Shown: positions 16,229 to 25,422 of the stretch, one piece after another | Layout: each line of letters opens with the position of its first letter | Position numbering within the stretch: position 1 is the stretch's first letter | Assembly: GCA_900554315.1 (NCBI GenBank) | Contig: USGP01000005.1 | Coordinates: 3,379 to 67,378, forward strand | Origin: an uncultured Mycoplasmatota bacterium | Lineage (GTDB): Bacteria; Bacillota_I; Bacilli_A; RF39; UBA660 | DNA: 64,000 nt | Reading direction: 5' to 3' | The notes under the pieces: model-generated | Seen by the model: only the letters and a program-made list of their open reading frames with translations | The model's database searches: none | Told to the model about the DNA's origin: nothing | Translations under genes and position numbers: made by a program

Positions 16229-16417
16229 TTGAATCCAATTATTTTTCTTATCATATTATTGGTTGTATCTTTTGTAGTATTCTTTATTTGCTTTTCAAGC
16301 GAAAAGAAAGTATTGAAAGATAGTCAAAAAGATAAACCTAAATTAGTGGATGATGTTGGTGTTTTATTTGAAGAACAAGACAATAAAAAAGATGAGGATG
16401 ATGTAGAAATTATTTAA
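16229..16417 (+). CDS. Small single-pass membrane protein (62 aa)
   Basis: A 62-residue protein with one N-terminal hydrophobic segment (residues 2-23) followed by a Lys/Asp/Glu-rich cytoplasmic tail ending in an acidic patch. The start is most likely TTG at 16229, because AGAAGGTGAT lies at the right distance and would itself be part of the coding frame if GTG at 16220 were used. It is the last gene of the uppS-cdsA-rseP unit, before a terminator. No family is recognised. Confidence 0.5.
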   Translation: MNPIIFLIILLVVSFVVFFICFSSEKKVLKDSQKDKPKLVDDVGVLFEEQDNKKDEDDVEII

Positions 16418-16438
16418 GTCACATTAGTGACTTTTTTT
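16416..16438 (+). terminator. Rho-independent terminator of the uppS-cdsA-rseP unit
   Basis: AAGTCAC (16416-16422) pairs with GTGACTT (16427-16433), loop ATTA, followed by T residues. Confidence 0.85.
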
Positions 16439-16497
16439 AATGTATGAATAGATAAATATTCCTTTTTTATACATATCAAATGTTTTTTTATCCTTTG

Positions 16498-16506
16498 TGT
16501 TATAAT
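16498..16506 (+). promoter_or_regulatory. Extended -10 promoter element of priA
   Basis: TGTTATAAT, a TGn extension directly before a perfect TATAAT (16501-16506). No good -35 at 17 bases was seen, which fits an extended -10 promoter. Confidence 0.5.
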
Positions 16507-16526
16507 ATAAATAGAGGAGGTATTCC

Positions 16527-18689
16527 ATGGTAGTTGGTGTTTTAGTACAACTTTCTAGTCAAAATGTAGATAAGATTTTTGATTATGCTGTTCCAGATGA
16601 ATTGTCTTCTTCTATTCAAGAAGGAATTCGTGTACTTGTTCCATTTGGAAAGCAGACATTAGAGGGATTTGTTTTGGAAATAAAAGATTCTAGTGATATA
16701 GAATTAAAAGAAATTATTTCTGTTGTTGATCAAGATATCGTTTTAAATGATGAGTTGTTGCTGTTGGGAAAAGAAATGCAAAAAGATACATTATCTACTT
16801 TGATTAGTACTTATCAGGTTATGTTGCCTAAGGCTTTAAAGGCAAAGGCAGGTAGTTTTGTATCTAAAAAGTATCATATTTTTTATCAATTGTGTGATTC
16901 TACTTATGTAGGAACTTCTCTTCCTCAAAGAAAGATTTTAGAACTGTTTTCTAGTCAAGATACTATTCCAAGAGAAGAGTTATTATCTATTTCTAGTTCG
17001 GCTTTGTCTACTTTGGTGGATAAAAATGTTTTAGTTCCTATTAAAAAAGAAGATTATCGTTTAAAGTATGAAGTTTTAGAAGATCATAAAAAAGTGTTAA
17101 CTTCTGCTCAACAGAGTGTTGTAGATGCTGTTATACATGATGAAAAACATCTTCCTTTTTTGTTGTTTGGTGTTACTGGAAGTGGAAAAACAGAAGTTTA
17201 TATGCATATTATTGAACATGTATTACAACAAGGAAAAACAGCGATTATTTTGGTGCCGGAAATTAGTTTGACTCCACAGATGGTGGAGCAATTTACAAAT
17301 CGATTTGGAAATCAGATTGCTGCACTTCATTCTGCTTTGTCCGAAGGAGAAAAGTATGATGAATGGAGAAGAATTGCTAGAGGAGAAGCTAATATTGTGA
17401 TTGGTGCTCGAAGTGCTATTTTTGCTCCTTTAAAAAATATTGGAGTCATTATTATGGATGAAGAACATAGCGATTCTTATAAGCAAGGAGATAAGAATCC
17501 AAGATATCATGCTAGAGATGTGGCTATTTGGAGAGGAAAGTATCATGCTTGTCCGGTGTTACTGGGAAGTGCTACTCCATCTTTAGAGTCTATGGCTAGA
17601 GCTCAAAAAGGAGTATATCAATTATTAACATTGAAAGAGAGAGTTAATGGTAAAAGTCTACCGAGTGTAGAAATCATTGATATGAATAGGGAATCTAAAC
17701 AAAGTAGTTCTCATATTACACAAACATTGTTGATGGAGATTTGTCACTGTATAGAAAAAGAAGAACAAGCTATCTTATTTTTAAATCGTAGGGGATTTTC
17801 TACTTTTGTAACTTGTAAAAACTGTGCTGAGACAATAAAATGTCCAAATTGTGATATTACATTAACATATCATAAGAGTAATCGAATGCTTAGATGTCAC
17901 TATTGTGGTTATGCTACGCCACTTCCTAAAAAGTGTCCTAATTGTGGAGAAGATGCTTTATCTGATTTGGGAGTTGGAACTGAAAAAATAGAAGAAGAGT
18001 TACATCATTTATTGCCTTCTGCTAGGGTATTAAGAATGGATGTAGATACGACTAGTAGAAAAGGGGCTCATAAGAAAATGATTGAAGCTTTTCGAAACCA
18101 TGAATATGATATTTTACTTGGAACTCAGATTGTTGCTAAAGGATTGGATTTTGAAAATGTTACTTTAGTTGGTGTTATTAATGCTGATACAAGTTTAAAT
18201 ATCCCTGACTTTAGAAGTAGTGAAAATACATTTTCTCTTTTATCTCAGGTTGCTGGTAGAAGTGGAAGAAGTGCTAAAGCTGGAAAAGTATATATACAAA
18301 CTTTTAATCCTGATCATTATGCCATTTCTTATGTAAAACATCATGATTATTTAGGCTTTTATAAAGAAGAAATGCAAATACGTAGAAAATTAGGTTACCC
18401 ACCTTTTTATTATTTATGTTATTTAAAAATTAGTGGTAAAGATATGAATTATATTTTTCAAGAAGCAGTTAAGATAAAAAGATCTTTAGAAAGAAATTTA
18501 GTACATACTACTATTCTTGGACCTACTTCTTTAGCAATATTTAAAGTAAATAATATTTTTCGTTATGGGATTATTTTAAAATATAAAAAAGAAGAATCTT
18601 TGCGTGTCGTTTTATCTAAAATTCAAAATCATTATAAAACCAATACAAAAATTCGTGTAGATATTGACTTTAATCCTAGTCATTTTTAA
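16527..18689 (+). CDS. priA: Primosomal protein N' (replication restart helicase)
   Basis: 3'-5' DNA helicase of 720 residues that restarts collapsed replication forks. The N-terminal DNA-binding domain begins with VGVLVQLSSQNVDKIFDYAVP. The helicase core has Walker A in GVTGSGKTEVYMH, the DEEH box in IIMDEEHSDSYKQ, and late helicase motifs LLGTQIVAKGLDFENVTLV and SQVAGRSGR. The eight-cysteine zinc module lies between them (CKNC, CPNC, CHYC, CPNC). GAGGAGG at 16514-16520 sets the start. It begins the Bacillus-like priA-fmt-rlmN-prpC-prkC-rsgA-rpe block, although def is missing. Confidence 0.96.
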   Translation: MVVGVLVQLSSQNVDKIFDYAVPDELSSSIQEGIRVLVPFGKQTLEGFVLEIKDSSDIELKEIISVVDQDIVLNDELLLLGKEMQKDTLSTLISTYQVMLPKALKAKAGSFVSKKYHIFYQLCDSTYVGTSLPQRKILELFSSQDTIPREELLSISSSALSTLVDKNVLVPIKKEDYRLKYEVLEDHKKVLTSAQQSVVDAVIHDEKHLPFLLFGVTGSGKTEVYMHIIEHVLQQGKTAIILVPEISLTPQMVEQFTNRFGNQIAALHSALSEGEKYDEWRRIARGEANIVIGARSAIFAPLKNIGVIIMDEEHSDSYKQGDKNPRYHARDVAIWRGKYHACPVLLGSATPSLESMARAQKGVYQLLTLKERVNGKSLPSVEIIDMNRESKQSSSHITQTLLMEICHCIEKEEQAILFLNRRGFSTFVTCKNCAETIKCPNCDITLTYHKSNRMLRCHYCGYATPLPKKCPNCGEDALSDLGVGTEKIEEELHHLLPSARVLRMDVDTTSRKGAHKKMIEAFRNHEYDILLGTQIVAKGLDFENVTLVGVINADTSLNIPDFRSSENTFSLLSQVAGRSGRSAKAGKVYIQTFNPDHYAISYVKHHDYLGFYKEEMQIRRKLGYPPFYYLCYLKISGKDMNYIFQEAVKIKRSLERNLVHTTILGPTSLAIFKVNNIFRYGIILKYKKEESLRVVLSKIQNHYKTNTKIRVDIDFNPSHF

Positions 18690-18732
18690 TAAAATATGTT
18701 ATTCTTATGTTAATGATAGGAGTGATATTCAT

Positions 18733-18966
18733 ATGGCAGAAAATCGTTTTATTCAATCTAATGATATGGAATCTAATAATTCTGTAAATAATGTTAATCA
18801 AAAAAATAGTCAAGAATATCAAAATTTGATGGAACATAGTAAAAAGAATTATGATAATTATTGGGATAGTAATAGTCCTATTGTTCGTATTGTTTTGATT
18901 GTTTTATTTCTTATTATTGTGATTGGATCTGCTTATTTCTTTATTACGTGGTTCCGTCAGTCGTAG
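18733..18966 (+). CDS. Small single-pass membrane protein (77 aa)
   Basis: A 77-residue protein with an Asn/Gln-rich cytoplasmic N-terminal half and one hydrophobic segment near the C-terminus (about residues 49-72), then WFRQS. The ATG at 18733 follows AGGAGTGAT at 18718-18726; the open frame runs back into priA but without such a site. The next gene starts 14 bases later. It sits with its neighbour in the place where def occurs in Bacillus. No family is recognised; it could be a partner of the tail-anchored protein that follows. Confidence 0.5.
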   Translation: MAENRFIQSNDMESNNSVNNVNQKNSQEYQNLMEHSKKNYDNYWDSNSPIVRIVLIVLFLIIVIGSAYFFITWFRQS

Positions 18967-18980
18967 GGGTGGTGATATAG

Positions 18981-20117
18981 ATGTTTTCTTCTATATTTGA
19001 ACAAAAAGATGTTCAAGAGTTATTAGCGAAGGTTGCTTCCAATCCTATATATAATGATAAAAAGAAGAAAGACTCTATTAATTATGAGAAGTTTTCAGGG
19101 TTAGAGCAAACTTATTTTTTGCTTTTTGATGCTTTATTTAAATATCAAATTATTATTGGAGATATAGATTTACTTCCTGATTACGTTCATCATTTGGATT
19201 TGTTGTGGCATAAGATTGATAATTTTCATGATATTGGAAATGGTGTATCTAAAATATTAGTAAAATTTGTTTCTAAAAAGTTAGGTTATAAAACTAAAGT
19301 AGAAGAACATCGAAGAGAAATTTTAGAATATATTTATCATCAATATATTGAAGAAGGGTATTTATTTCATGGAGTTTCTTCTTGTTATGTAGATAGTATT
19401 CGTAGAGAAGGATTTACTCCACAAAAGTATGTGAACTATTATCCTAGATTTAAAGAATTACAAGAGAAATATTCTTCCTTTTTAACAGATATTGATTTTT
19501 CACATCAGTATGTATCTTTTACTGATAATTTTGTAATGGCTTGTTATTATGCTACATATTCACCTATTTATTTTTCTAATTTATTATGTCCGCCTACGAA
19601 TAAAAAAGCAGATGTTAATAGTTATGCTAAAAGAGATTATATCGGTTGTTTTAAAGGGCTTCAACATATTTTAAAAGCGAAGGAAATTGATGAAGAAAGT
19701 AGTAGAAAAATAGAATTATTATGTAATGATGAATGGAAGTTGTTAAGACAAAATGAAGCTAAGCCTACTATTATGATGGTTAAAAGAAGTGTTTTTTCTA
19801 AAAATCAGATTCAGGGTATTTATGAAATGATTTGTGATAAGAATACTGATATTGGGGAGTTGGCTGGTCAGATTATGGACTATAAATATGATTCGTTGGC
19901 TTGGAATGAATATATTCCAGCTAATATGATTGAGTTTGTTACAATTCCTTATTCTGACTTTGTTGTAGAAAAAGAGACAGAGCATGTTGATGTAGTATTG
20001 CCTACTGTTCGACCTGAAGTTACACCTGAAGATGGAAAAGTTTCTTTCTTAGTTTTACTTGGTTCTGTTTTTATTTTATTAGGTGTTGTTATTAGTATTG
20101 TTATGTTGTATCAGTAG
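18981..20117 (+). CDS. Tail-anchored protein with ADP-ribosyltransferase-like segment
   Basis: A 378-residue protein. Residues 1-350 are soluble and the last 25 form one hydrophobic segment (FLVLLGSVFILLGVVISIVM), so it is probably tail-anchored with its bulk in the cytoplasm. Around residue 130 it reads YLFHGVSSCYVDSIRREGFTP, then YVSFTDNFVMACYYATYSP. A His-Gly-x-Ser strand, a helix ending in EGF and a later F-T strand resemble the start of ADP-ribosyltransferase-fold proteins. A catalytic Glu cannot be assigned. The start follows GGGGTGGTGAT. The next gene is fmt, nine bases after the likely GTG or ATG region. The fold assignment is weak. Confidence 0.4.
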   Translation: MFSSIFEQKDVQELLAKVASNPIYNDKKKKDSINYEKFSGLEQTYFLLFDALFKYQIIIGDIDLLPDYVHHLDLLWHKIDNFHDIGNGVSKILVKFVSKKLGYKTKVEEHRREILEYIYHQYIEEGYLFHGVSSCYVDSIRREGFTPQKYVNYYPRFKELQEKYSSFLTDIDFSHQYVSFTDNFVMACYYATYSPIYFSNLLCPPTNKKADVNSYAKRDYIGCFKGLQHILKAKEIDEESSRKIELLCNDEWKLLRQNEAKPTIMMVKRSVFSKNQIQGIYEMICDKNTDIGELAGQIMDYKYDSLAWNEYIPANMIEFVTIPYSDFVVEKETEHVDVVLPTVRPEVTPEDGKVSFLVLLGSVFILLGVVISIVMLYQ

Positions 20118-20128
20118 AGGTGATTATA

Positions 20129-21079
20129 ATGAATGATATTAGAATAGTTTTTATGGGAACTCCTGATTTTAGTGTTCCAGTTTTAGAAGGATTAATTGAA
20201 CATTATCAAGTGGTAGGAGTTGTTTCTCAACCAGATCGTAGAGTTGGAAGAAAACAAGAAGTTGTTTTTACTCCTGTAAAAGAAGTTGCTGTTAAACATC
20301 ATATTCCGGTTTTTCAACCAGAAAAGATTCGAAAAGATTATGATGATATTTTAGCATTACATCCAGATATTATTATTACTTGTGCTTATGGTCAGATTAT
20401 TCCTAAAGCTATTTTAGATTATCCTAAATATGGATGTATTAATGTTCATGCTTCTTTACTTCCTAAATTAAGAGGTGGAGCTCCATTACATCATTGTATT
20501 ATAGATGGATATGATAAGACTGGTGTTACTATTATGTATATGGATGAAGCTATGGATAGTGGAGATATTATTTCTCAAAAGGAGACTCCTATTACTGATC
20601 AAGACACTATGGAGAGTATTCATGATAGACTTCGTGTTATGGGAAGAGATTTATTATTAGAAACATTGCCATCTATTTTGAATGGTACTGCTACTCGAAT
20701 GAAACAAAATGAAGACGAAGTTACTTATGCTTACAATATTAAAAGAGAAGAGGAATATTTAGACTTTACTAAGACAAGTAGAGAATTATTTAATCAAATC
20801 CGTGGACTTTCTCCTATTCCTGGTAGTTCTTGTACTATAGGAGATAAAGATTTTAAAGTTTACATGGCAAGAATAGAAAAGGTAGATACCAGTAAAAAGA
20901 TACCAGGGGAAGTTTTACATATATATAAAGATGGTATTGGTATCGCGACAAAAGATTATGAAATTGTTCTTACGGATATTAAACCATCAGGAAAAAGAAG
21001 GATGCTTGCTAGTAGTTACGTTAACGGTATTCATAAAGAAGATTTTATTGGGAAGGTAGCTTATGGATGGAAAGAATAA
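20129..21079 (+). CDS. fmt: Methionyl-tRNA formyltransferase
   Basis: Formylates initiator Met-tRNA using 10-formyl-tetrahydrofolate. The 316-residue product has FMGTPDFSVPVLEGL at the N-terminus, the folate-binding NVHASLLPKLRGGAP (family usually RGAAP, here RGGAP), and the MDEAMDSGDII catalytic loop. The C-terminal tRNA-binding domain begins near residue 205. GAGGTGAT at 20117-20124 sets the ATG at 20129. The usual partner gene def, for the deformylase, is not beside it. The membrane protein downstream overlaps its end by 17 bases. Confidence 0.95.
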   Translation: MNDIRIVFMGTPDFSVPVLEGLIEHYQVVGVVSQPDRRVGRKQEVVFTPVKEVAVKHHIPVFQPEKIRKDYDDILALHPDIIITCAYGQIIPKAILDYPKYGCINVHASLLPKLRGGAPLHHCIIDGYDKTGVTIMYMDEAMDSGDIISQKETPITDQDTMESIHDRLRVMGRDLLLETLPSILNGTATRMKQNEDEVTYAYNIKREEEYLDFTKTSRELFNQIRGLSPIPGSSCTIGDKDFKVYMARIEKVDTSKKIPGEVLHIYKDGIGIATKDYEIVLTDIKPSGKRRMLASSYVNGIHKEDFIGKVAYGWKE

Positions 21080-21776
21080 AGTAGATTCTGAACAAATTAT
21101 GAATTTTTTAAAAACTCCTAGAGGAAAAGCTGTTCTTTTCTTTGGAATTTATTTGATTTTTTTTCTTATTTTAGGAGTTGCTGCTCATGCAAATGGTCAG
21201 GGAGATGTTATTGGTAGTACAGATTTAAAGTTAGATTCTCCATCTTATAATATTTCATCTATTCAAAAAGGTAACTTTGAGTTTTCTTATCAATATAATA
21301 TCGATGGGGTAGTTACTACTTATAGTGGAACAAAAAATGATAATAAATCTTTATTTAGTGATGGTGTAACTCAATATTTTCAAAACGATGATTTATATAT
21401 GAGGAATCAAGATGGTGTTTGGGTAAAATGTGATAATCCTTATCCATTATCTGCTTTAGTAGAATATTCTACAATTACTAAAATTTTAAATCAAGCTACT
21501 TATGTTTCTAAAACAGAATTAGCAACAGGAGAAAAAACTTTAAGTTATCAAGTTACATCTACTACTTTAGTAAAAATATTAGAAGGATTGGATGTTGATT
21601 TAGATGATCCTGTTAATACTATAGAGTTGACATTGAATAAAGGTGGAGAAGTTGTTGGAATTTCTTATGATGTCAGTAGTTATGCTAAATATAGGGGACT
21701 TGCTATGAATCAATATCAAATTACTTTAACATACTCTAATTTTGGAAAAGTAGAAGAGATTGAAAATCCAGTTTAA
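21063..21776 (+). CDS. Membrane-anchored protein of unknown function
   Basis: A 237-residue protein with a charged N-terminus, one hydrophobic segment at about residues 20-42 and a long exposed domain. The exposed part is beta-rich, with patterns such as NFEFSYQYNIDGVVTTYSGT and NTIELTLNKGGEVVGISYD that look like a lipoprotein-type sheet domain. No cysteine follows the membrane segment, so it is anchored by the helix. The ATG lies 17 bases before the end of fmt, with GGAAGGT upstream. It occupies the place of rsmB in the Bacillus order. No family is recognised. Confidence 0.5.
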   Translation: MDGKNKVDSEQIMNFLKTPRGKAVLFFGIYLIFFLILGVAAHANGQGDVIGSTDLKLDSPSYNISSIQKGNFEFSYQYNIDGVVTTYSGTKNDNKSLFSDGVTQYFQNDDLYMRNQDGVWVKCDNPYPLSALVEYSTITKILNQATYVSKTELATGEKTLSYQVTSTTLVKILEGLDVDLDDPVNTIELTLNKGGEVVGISYDVSSYAKYRGLAMNQYQITLTYSNFGKVEEIENPV

Positions 21777-21802
21777 AAGAAGACTTATTTGGTCTTCTTT
21801 TT
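21776..21802 (+). terminator. Rho-independent terminator before rlmN
   Basis: AAAGAAGAC (21776-21784) pairs with GTCTTCTTT (21792-21800), followed by T. It separates priA-fmt from rlmN-rpe; a TATAAT at 21832-21837 precedes rlmN. Confidence 0.8.
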
Positions 21803-21857
21803 GTTATAGTGTTTTTTTACAGTAATTGTTGTATAATATAGATATTGGAGTGATTCG

Positions 21858-22877
21858 ATGAATATATATAATTTAACTAGAGAAAAACTAGAAGAATATT
21901 TTGTTAATCATGGTTCTAAGAAGTTTCATGCAGATCAATTGTTTTCGTGGTTATATGAAAAGAGAATTTCTTCTGTTTTAGAAATTACAGATATTAAAAA
22001 AGAAATGTTAGAACAATTATCTAAAGACTTTTCTTTTTCTAAATTGAGACTTATTACTGTAGAGAAAGATGTTGATGTTTGCAAATATTTATTTGAACTT
22101 GAGGATGGGGAACATATTGAAGCGGTTTTGATGAAGCATGATTATGGAAATAGTGTTTGTGTGTCTAGTCAAGTTGGTTGTAATATGGGGTGTAAGTTTT
22201 GTGAGTCTGGTAGAAGAAAGAAAGTTCGTAATTTAGAGACTTATGAAATGGTTACACAAATCCTTATGATAGAGGAAGATTTAGGTGAGAGAATTAGTCA
22301 TGTTGTTGTAATGGGAATTGGGGAACCTTTTGATAATTATGATAATTTACTTGATTTTTTACGAATTATAAACCATCCTAAAGGACTTGCTATTGGTGCT
22401 CGTCATATTACAGTTTCTACTTGTGGAATTGTACCCAAAATATTAGAATTTAGTGATTTTCCACTTCAGATTAATTTAGCAATTAGTCTTCATGCACCTA
22501 ATGATGAACTTAGAAATAAGATTATGCCTATTAATAAAGCGTATCCTTTAAAAGAGTTGATTTCTGCTTTAGAAGTGTATTTAAAAAAGACGAATCGTCG
22601 TATTACTTTTGAGTATATTATGTTAGCTGGTGTTAATGATAGTGTTGAATGTGCTAAAGAATTAGTGGATTTAGTAGGTCATCTAAACTGTTATGTTAAT
22701 TTAATTCCTTATAATGAGACAAATAATTTGGAATTTAAGAGAAGTAATACTGTTCAAATTATGAAGTTTTATGATATACTTAAGAAGAATAGGCTTGGTG
22801 TCACAATCAGGAGAGAATTTGGTAGCAAAATTAGTGCTGCTTGTGGACAACTTAGAAGTAAGAAGGAGGAGTTATGA
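21858..22877 (+). CDS. rlmN: Dual-specificity rRNA/tRNA adenine-C2 methyltransferase RlmN
   Basis: Radical SAM enzyme that methylates C2 of A2503 in 23S rRNA and A37 in some tRNAs. The 339-residue product has the cluster motif CxxxCxxC in GCNMGCKFCESG. SQVGC precedes it, GIGEPFDNYDN is the GEP-like motif, and HAPNDELRNKIMPINK is also present. The second catalytic Cys is in SAACGQL near the C-terminus, where the family has C-G-Q-L. It overlaps prpC by four bases (ATGA). Confidence 0.95.
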   Translation: MNIYNLTREKLEEYFVNHGSKKFHADQLFSWLYEKRISSVLEITDIKKEMLEQLSKDFSFSKLRLITVEKDVDVCKYLFELEDGEHIEAVLMKHDYGNSVCVSSQVGCNMGCKFCESGRRKKVRNLETYEMVTQILMIEEDLGERISHVVVMGIGEPFDNYDNLLDFLRIINHPKGLAIGARHITVSTCGIVPKILEFSDFPLQINLAISLHAPNDELRNKIMPINKAYPLKELISALEVYLKKTNRRITFEYIMLAGVNDSVECAKELVDLVGHLNCYVNLIPYNETNNLEFKRSNTVQIMKFYDILKKNRLGVTIRREFGSKISAACGQLRSKKEEL

Positions 22878-23617
22878 AATCTTTTTATTTAACAGATGCT
22901 GGAAAAGTTCGTAGTCATAATGAAGATAGCGTAATTATTGTTAAAAATCAAAATGATGACTACTTAATGGCTATTGCAGATGGAATGGGGGGACATTCTG
23001 CTGGAGAAGTTGCTAGTTCTATTGCGATAGGTTATTTAGGAAAGTATTTTAAAGAAACGTTTTTAAATATGAGCAAAGTAGATGCTGTTAATTGGATTCG
23101 AGATGCATTTAGTGAGATTAATACGCTTATTTTTCAACATGAGAAAACACATCCTGAGAGTAAAGGAATGGGTACTACTTTAGTACTTGCTATTTTGACA
23201 AAAGATTATTTATTATTTGGTAATGTAGGAGATTCTAGTGGCTTCGTTATGAAAGATGATAAACTTCATAAGGTTACCTATGATCATACCTTAGTTAATT
23301 TGTTAGTTAGTGCGGGTGAACTTACCAAAGAAGAAGCTAGTGTTCACCCTAAAAAGAATGTACTTATGAAGGCACTTGGTGCTGCTACTTCTGTAGAAGT
23401 TGATATTTTTGATTGTGATATGGATATTACGGAAATTCTTCTTTCTAGTGATGGGCTTACTAATATGTTAGATAAAGATCAAATAGAAAAAGTATTACTT
23501 AGTGATTTAGATGTAGAAGATAAAGTAATTCGATTAATACAGAAAGCGAATAATCGTGGGGGTACAGATAATATTTCGGTTGCTTATTTAGTTCGTGATG
23601 AGGAAGGTGACGAATGA
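22874..23617 (+). CDS. prpC: PP2C-type serine/threonine phosphatase
   Basis: Metal-dependent protein phosphatase of 247 residues, partner of the PASTA kinase encoded next. The PP2C motifs are visible: DAGKVRSHNEDSV, ADGMGGHSAGEVAS, GMGTTLV, FGNVGDSSGFV, DHTLVN, SSDGLTNML and RGGTDNISV, which carry the Asp ligands for manganese. It overlaps rlmN and prkC by four bases each. The prpC-prkC pair is conserved in Firmicutes and balances phosphorylation of cell-wall and translation targets, among them WalR and RsgA. Confidence 0.95.
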   Translation: MKSFYLTDAGKVRSHNEDSVIIVKNQNDDYLMAIADGMGGHSAGEVASSIAIGYLGKYFKETFLNMSKVDAVNWIRDAFSEINTLIFQHEKTHPESKGMGTTLVLAILTKDYLLFGNVGDSSGFVMKDDKLHKVTYDHTLVNLLVSAGELTKEEASVHPKKNVLMKALGAATSVEVDIFDCDMDITEILLSSDGLTNMLDKDQIEKVLLSDLDVEDKVIRLIQKANNRGGTDNISVAYLVRDEEGDE

Positions 23618-25413
23618 TGATTACAAAGGGGCAAAAGATAAATGATCGTTACGAGATTATTCGTTCTATTGGTGAAGGTGGTATGGCCAATGTTTATCTT
23701 GGCTATGATACAATACTAGATCGTAATGTTGCTATTAAGATTTTGCGTGGGGATTTGTCTACAGATGAAAAGTTTGTTAGACGTTTTCAACGTGAGGCGT
23801 TGTCGGCTTCTAGTTTGGCTCATCCTAATATTGTTGAGATGTATGATGTAGGGGAAGATAATGGAATTTATTATATTGTTATGGAGTATGTTGAAGGTAA
23901 AACGTTAAAGCAATTACTTAAGAAACGTGGTAGTTTGACTTTATCTGAAGCTATTGACATTATGTTGCAACTTACTGATGGTATGGCTCATGCTCATGAT
24001 TCTTATATTATTCATAGAGATTTGAAACCTCAAAATATTATGATTAAGGATGATGGACAAATCAAGATAACAGATTTTGGTATTGCTATGGCTTTAAATG
24101 CTACCCAACTTACACAGACTAATTCTGTAATGGGGTCTGTTCATTATTTACCACCAGAACAAGCTAGTGGAAAGGGTTCTACCATTAAAAGTGATATTTA
24201 TTCTATGGGAATTATTTTTTATGAACTACTTACTGGTAGTTTACCATTTAAAGGAGATAATGCTGTAGAGATTGCTTTAAAGCACATGAGAGACCCACTT
24301 CCTAGTGTTAGAGAGGATAATCCATCTATTCCACAAAGCATTGAAAATATTATTATGAAAGCGACCGCTAAGAATCCTAAGAATCGATATGATGATGCTA
24401 GACAAATGCATGAGGATTTATTAACGGCATTGGATGATGATCGTATTAATGAACCTCCATATAAATATCCATATCCTGAACATGAAAATGATAATACTAA
24501 GAATTTGAAAAAAATTGAGGATTTGGAGAAAAATGAGGATGATGATGAAGATCCTATTGCTACTAAGATAGAGGATAATGGGGATAAAAAACGTAAAAAA
24601 ATTATTATTATTTTAGCTGTTGTTTTTGCTGTTTTAGTTTTAGGTATTATTACTGTTGCCTTTATAATTCCAGCAGTAACAGCTAATAAAAATGTTGTTG
24701 TTCCTGATTGTCAAGGAATGACGGTTAATAAGTGTGAAAGAAAATTACAAGATGCTGGATTAGAAGTTAGAACTAAAATTAAAGAAGTTGCTTCTGAAAA
24801 AGTGAAGAAAGGTAGAGTTGTAAAAACAGATCCTGCTAAAGGCAGAAGTATTAAAGAAGGTACTATGGTTACTATTTATCGTTCTACTGGAGAAGAAACT
24901 TTTGAGATTGAAGATTATACCGGACAGAACTTTATTGAAGTTCAAACAATTTTAGAAACTCAATATGGATTAGATGTTAGTGTTGAAAAACGTGATGTGG
25001 ATGCTAGTGATAGAGAATATGATGAACAAGAAATTATTGGTCAATCTTTAGCTGCTGGTAGTGAGGTTAAAGAAGGAGATTCTATTATTTTATATATTCC
25101 AAATATTGTGGAAGTCTTCCCTAGTATGGTAGATGAAGGATGGAGTTTAGCTGATGCAGAAGCTTTCTGTGATAAATACGGATTAACAATTCAAGTAAAA
25201 TATCAAGAAACGACTGGTTATGACGAAGGGAAAATTATAGATCAATCTAGAGCTGCAGGAAGTCCTATTGTTAAAGGACAAACTCTTACTGTAACGATTG
25301 CTCAAAAACCAAAAGAACAATCTAAACCATCTACACCTTCTACAGATGATACTGAAGAGGATGAGGAGGGTTCTTCTACTACAACACCTACTACACCAAC
25401 AACGACACGATAG
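23614..25413 (+). CDS. prkC: PASTA-domain serine/threonine protein kinase
   Basis: Membrane kinase of 599 residues that senses muropeptides or lipid II. The cytoplasmic kinase domain (about 10-270) has GEGGMANVY, the lysine in VAIKIL, HRDLKPQN and DFGIA. An acidic juxtamembrane linker leads to one membrane segment at about 329-352. Three PASTA repeats of about 65 residues follow outside. The C-terminus is a Ser/Thr/Pro/acidic tail of about 35 residues. It is translationally coupled to prpC. rsgA, a known PrkC substrate in Bacillus, starts nine bases after it. Confidence 0.96.
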   Translation: MMITKGQKINDRYEIIRSIGEGGMANVYLGYDTILDRNVAIKILRGDLSTDEKFVRRFQREALSASSLAHPNIVEMYDVGEDNGIYYIVMEYVEGKTLKQLLKKRGSLTLSEAIDIMLQLTDGMAHAHDSYIIHRDLKPQNIMIKDDGQIKITDFGIAMALNATQLTQTNSVMGSVHYLPPEQASGKGSTIKSDIYSMGIIFYELLTGSLPFKGDNAVEIALKHMRDPLPSVREDNPSIPQSIENIIMKATAKNPKNRYDDARQMHEDLLTALDDDRINEPPYKYPYPEHENDNTKNLKKIEDLEKNEDDDEDPIATKIEDNGDKKRKKIIIILAVVFAVLVLGIITVAFIIPAVTANKNVVVPDCQGMTVNKCERKLQDAGLEVRTKIKEVASEKVKKGRVVKTDPAKGRSIKEGTMVTIYRSTGEETFEIEDYTGQNFIEVQTILETQYGLDVSVEKRDVDASDREYDEQEIIGQSLAAGSEVKEGDSIILYIPNIVEVFPSMVDEGWSLADAEAFCDKYGLTIQVKYQETTGYDEGKIIDQSRAAGSPIVKGQTLTVTIAQKPKEQSKPSTPSTDDTEEDEEGSSTTTPTTPTTTR

Positions 25414-25422
25414 GGGGATTAT

